Shown here: piece by piece, positions 63,203 through 64,000 of the stretch
Position numbering within the stretch: the first letter of the stretch is position 1
How the letters are laid out: each line of letters opens with the position of its first letter
NCBI GenBank assembly: GCA_963693285.1
Contig: OY848917.1
Coordinates: 20,895,745 to 20,959,744, forward strand
Source: Xestospongia muta
Lineage: Eukaryota; Porifera; Demospongiae; Haplosclerida; Petrosiidae
Direction: 5' to 3'
DNA: 64,000 bases
The notes under the pieces: generated by a model
What the model was told of the DNA's origin: nothing
The model's input: only the letters and a program-made list of their open reading frames with translations
Database searches by the model: none
Program-made: the position numbers and the translations under genes

Positions 63203-64000
63203 TGGCTATCCTCTTATAAAGTCTAAAGTGCTAAACCACTTGGAACCTGCTGAAGTATCCAAAGTATCATTTACTCTCGATATGGAAGAGTCATCTTGTT
63301 TTGTGGCAGAAATTCACTTTCCAATAGTCTACATAGAATTGTGTAGTTCCATTATCTTTTGAACAAGCATGATTGGTGATGCCCACCCAAAGGCTACTTG
63401 CCTGCCAAATGACATCTTTATCAATTTCATTAATGATTTTTTATCCTGCGTACAGGTTGAGGAAATATATATATGATTCTCCAATATTGATCTTGTGTTT
63501 AAATTTTCTTGTCCTGCTAAAGTAATACAGCCCTTTTGCGAACAGATGCTTTGGAAGACATTGAAAAGATCTTATAGGCTTCTTGTGAGACTTTTCTGGT
63601 AGCTCTAGTGTCTCTTTGAAAGCTATTGTTGAGCTCTTTGATATTACTGTGTTATTATTTGTAAGGTCTGAGAGAGGTAAACAAGTGCTTTTTTCTTAAA
63701 GCTCTTTCCATGTGTTATATAAAATGTCTTCCTCCAAATCATACCCTTCATGAAATTGAACTTTAAATTGCTTCATTGGTTCTTCAACCAGTCCTTCTAG
63801 TGTTGTTAGTGTTAGCTGTTTGGTAATGGACTGTTCTGTTGCCAGTCTCTCCATTTGTAGGCTTAATAATTTGTGGTGTTAGCAACTTGTGCTCATCAAT
63901 AGCTGTTCTGTTTAGTGGGTAAAGGCTTTGACCTCGTTTTTAGAGCTCCACTTATTCTATCACCATTGTCTATATAAAGAAATGTTTTGCTGTTCCTGCT
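63203..64000 (-). pseudogene. Pogo-type transposase C-terminal fragment (copy b), runs to the window edge
   Basis: 63540-63930 is a direct copy of 58190-58660 (AGTCCTTCTAGTGTTGTTAG and AGCTGTTTGGTAATGGACTG are shared). Stops and small indels break the frame. Copies a and b lie in tandem in the same orientation. The central catalytic motifs are not visible before the edge. Confidence 0.5.

Overview
The window looks like genomic DNA from an early-branching animal. A sponge such as Amphimedon is my best guess, inferred from four things: strong AT richness, GTAAGT-type introns that can be very short, modular ankyrin exons joined to a Roc-COR GTPase and a Death domain, and a mix of pogo, hAT, DIRS-like and Ty3/gypsy-like elements. 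No species can be proven from the sequence alone.

One large host gene on the minus strand dominates. I reconstruct 15 exons from the ATG at 58028 to the left edge, where the gene runs off the window. All exons join in one open frame (3438 coding bases, 1146 codons). The order is: a 6-residue start exon, an N-cap ankyrin exon, a series of single-repeat ankyrin exons (mostly exactly 99 bp, phase 0), a 690-codon exon with the last ankyrin repeat plus Roc GTPase and COR regions, a short linker exon, a Death-domain exon, and the start of a further exon. It reads as an intracellular ankyrin-ROCO-Death signalling protein.

The introns hold most of the DNA. Two introns between related ankyrin exons are filled with AT-rich satellite (about 20.3-36.3 kb and 37.6-55.3 kb). 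Its units are about 650 bp (class A) or about 620 bp (class B), with a near-identical higher-order block repeated at exactly 3,750 bp. The exon-bearing flanks of these arrays are themselves duplicated modules. The intron at 6.1-18.0 kb is a nest of transposons: a complete-looking pogo-type element (7.26-11.05 kb), then decayed Ty3/gypsy-like, DIRS-like and pogo-like remnants.

The most striking find is inside the pogo-type element. Downstream of the DDE transposase lies a 102-bp tandem repeat in which every unit can be read as a 60-bp phase-1 mini-exon plus a 42-bp intron. Seven such mini-exons stay open in one frame and connect the transposase to an ING-like PHD finger. Copy-number change in this minisatellite would lengthen or shorten a protein linker without breaking the frame.

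Right of the gene start (58.0-64.0 kb) lie a promoter-like stretch, internally deleted pogo-type remnants, a 768-bp hAT element with a perfect 8-bp target duplication, a 171-bp TA-flanked MITE, and direct and inverted duplications shared with intron 1.
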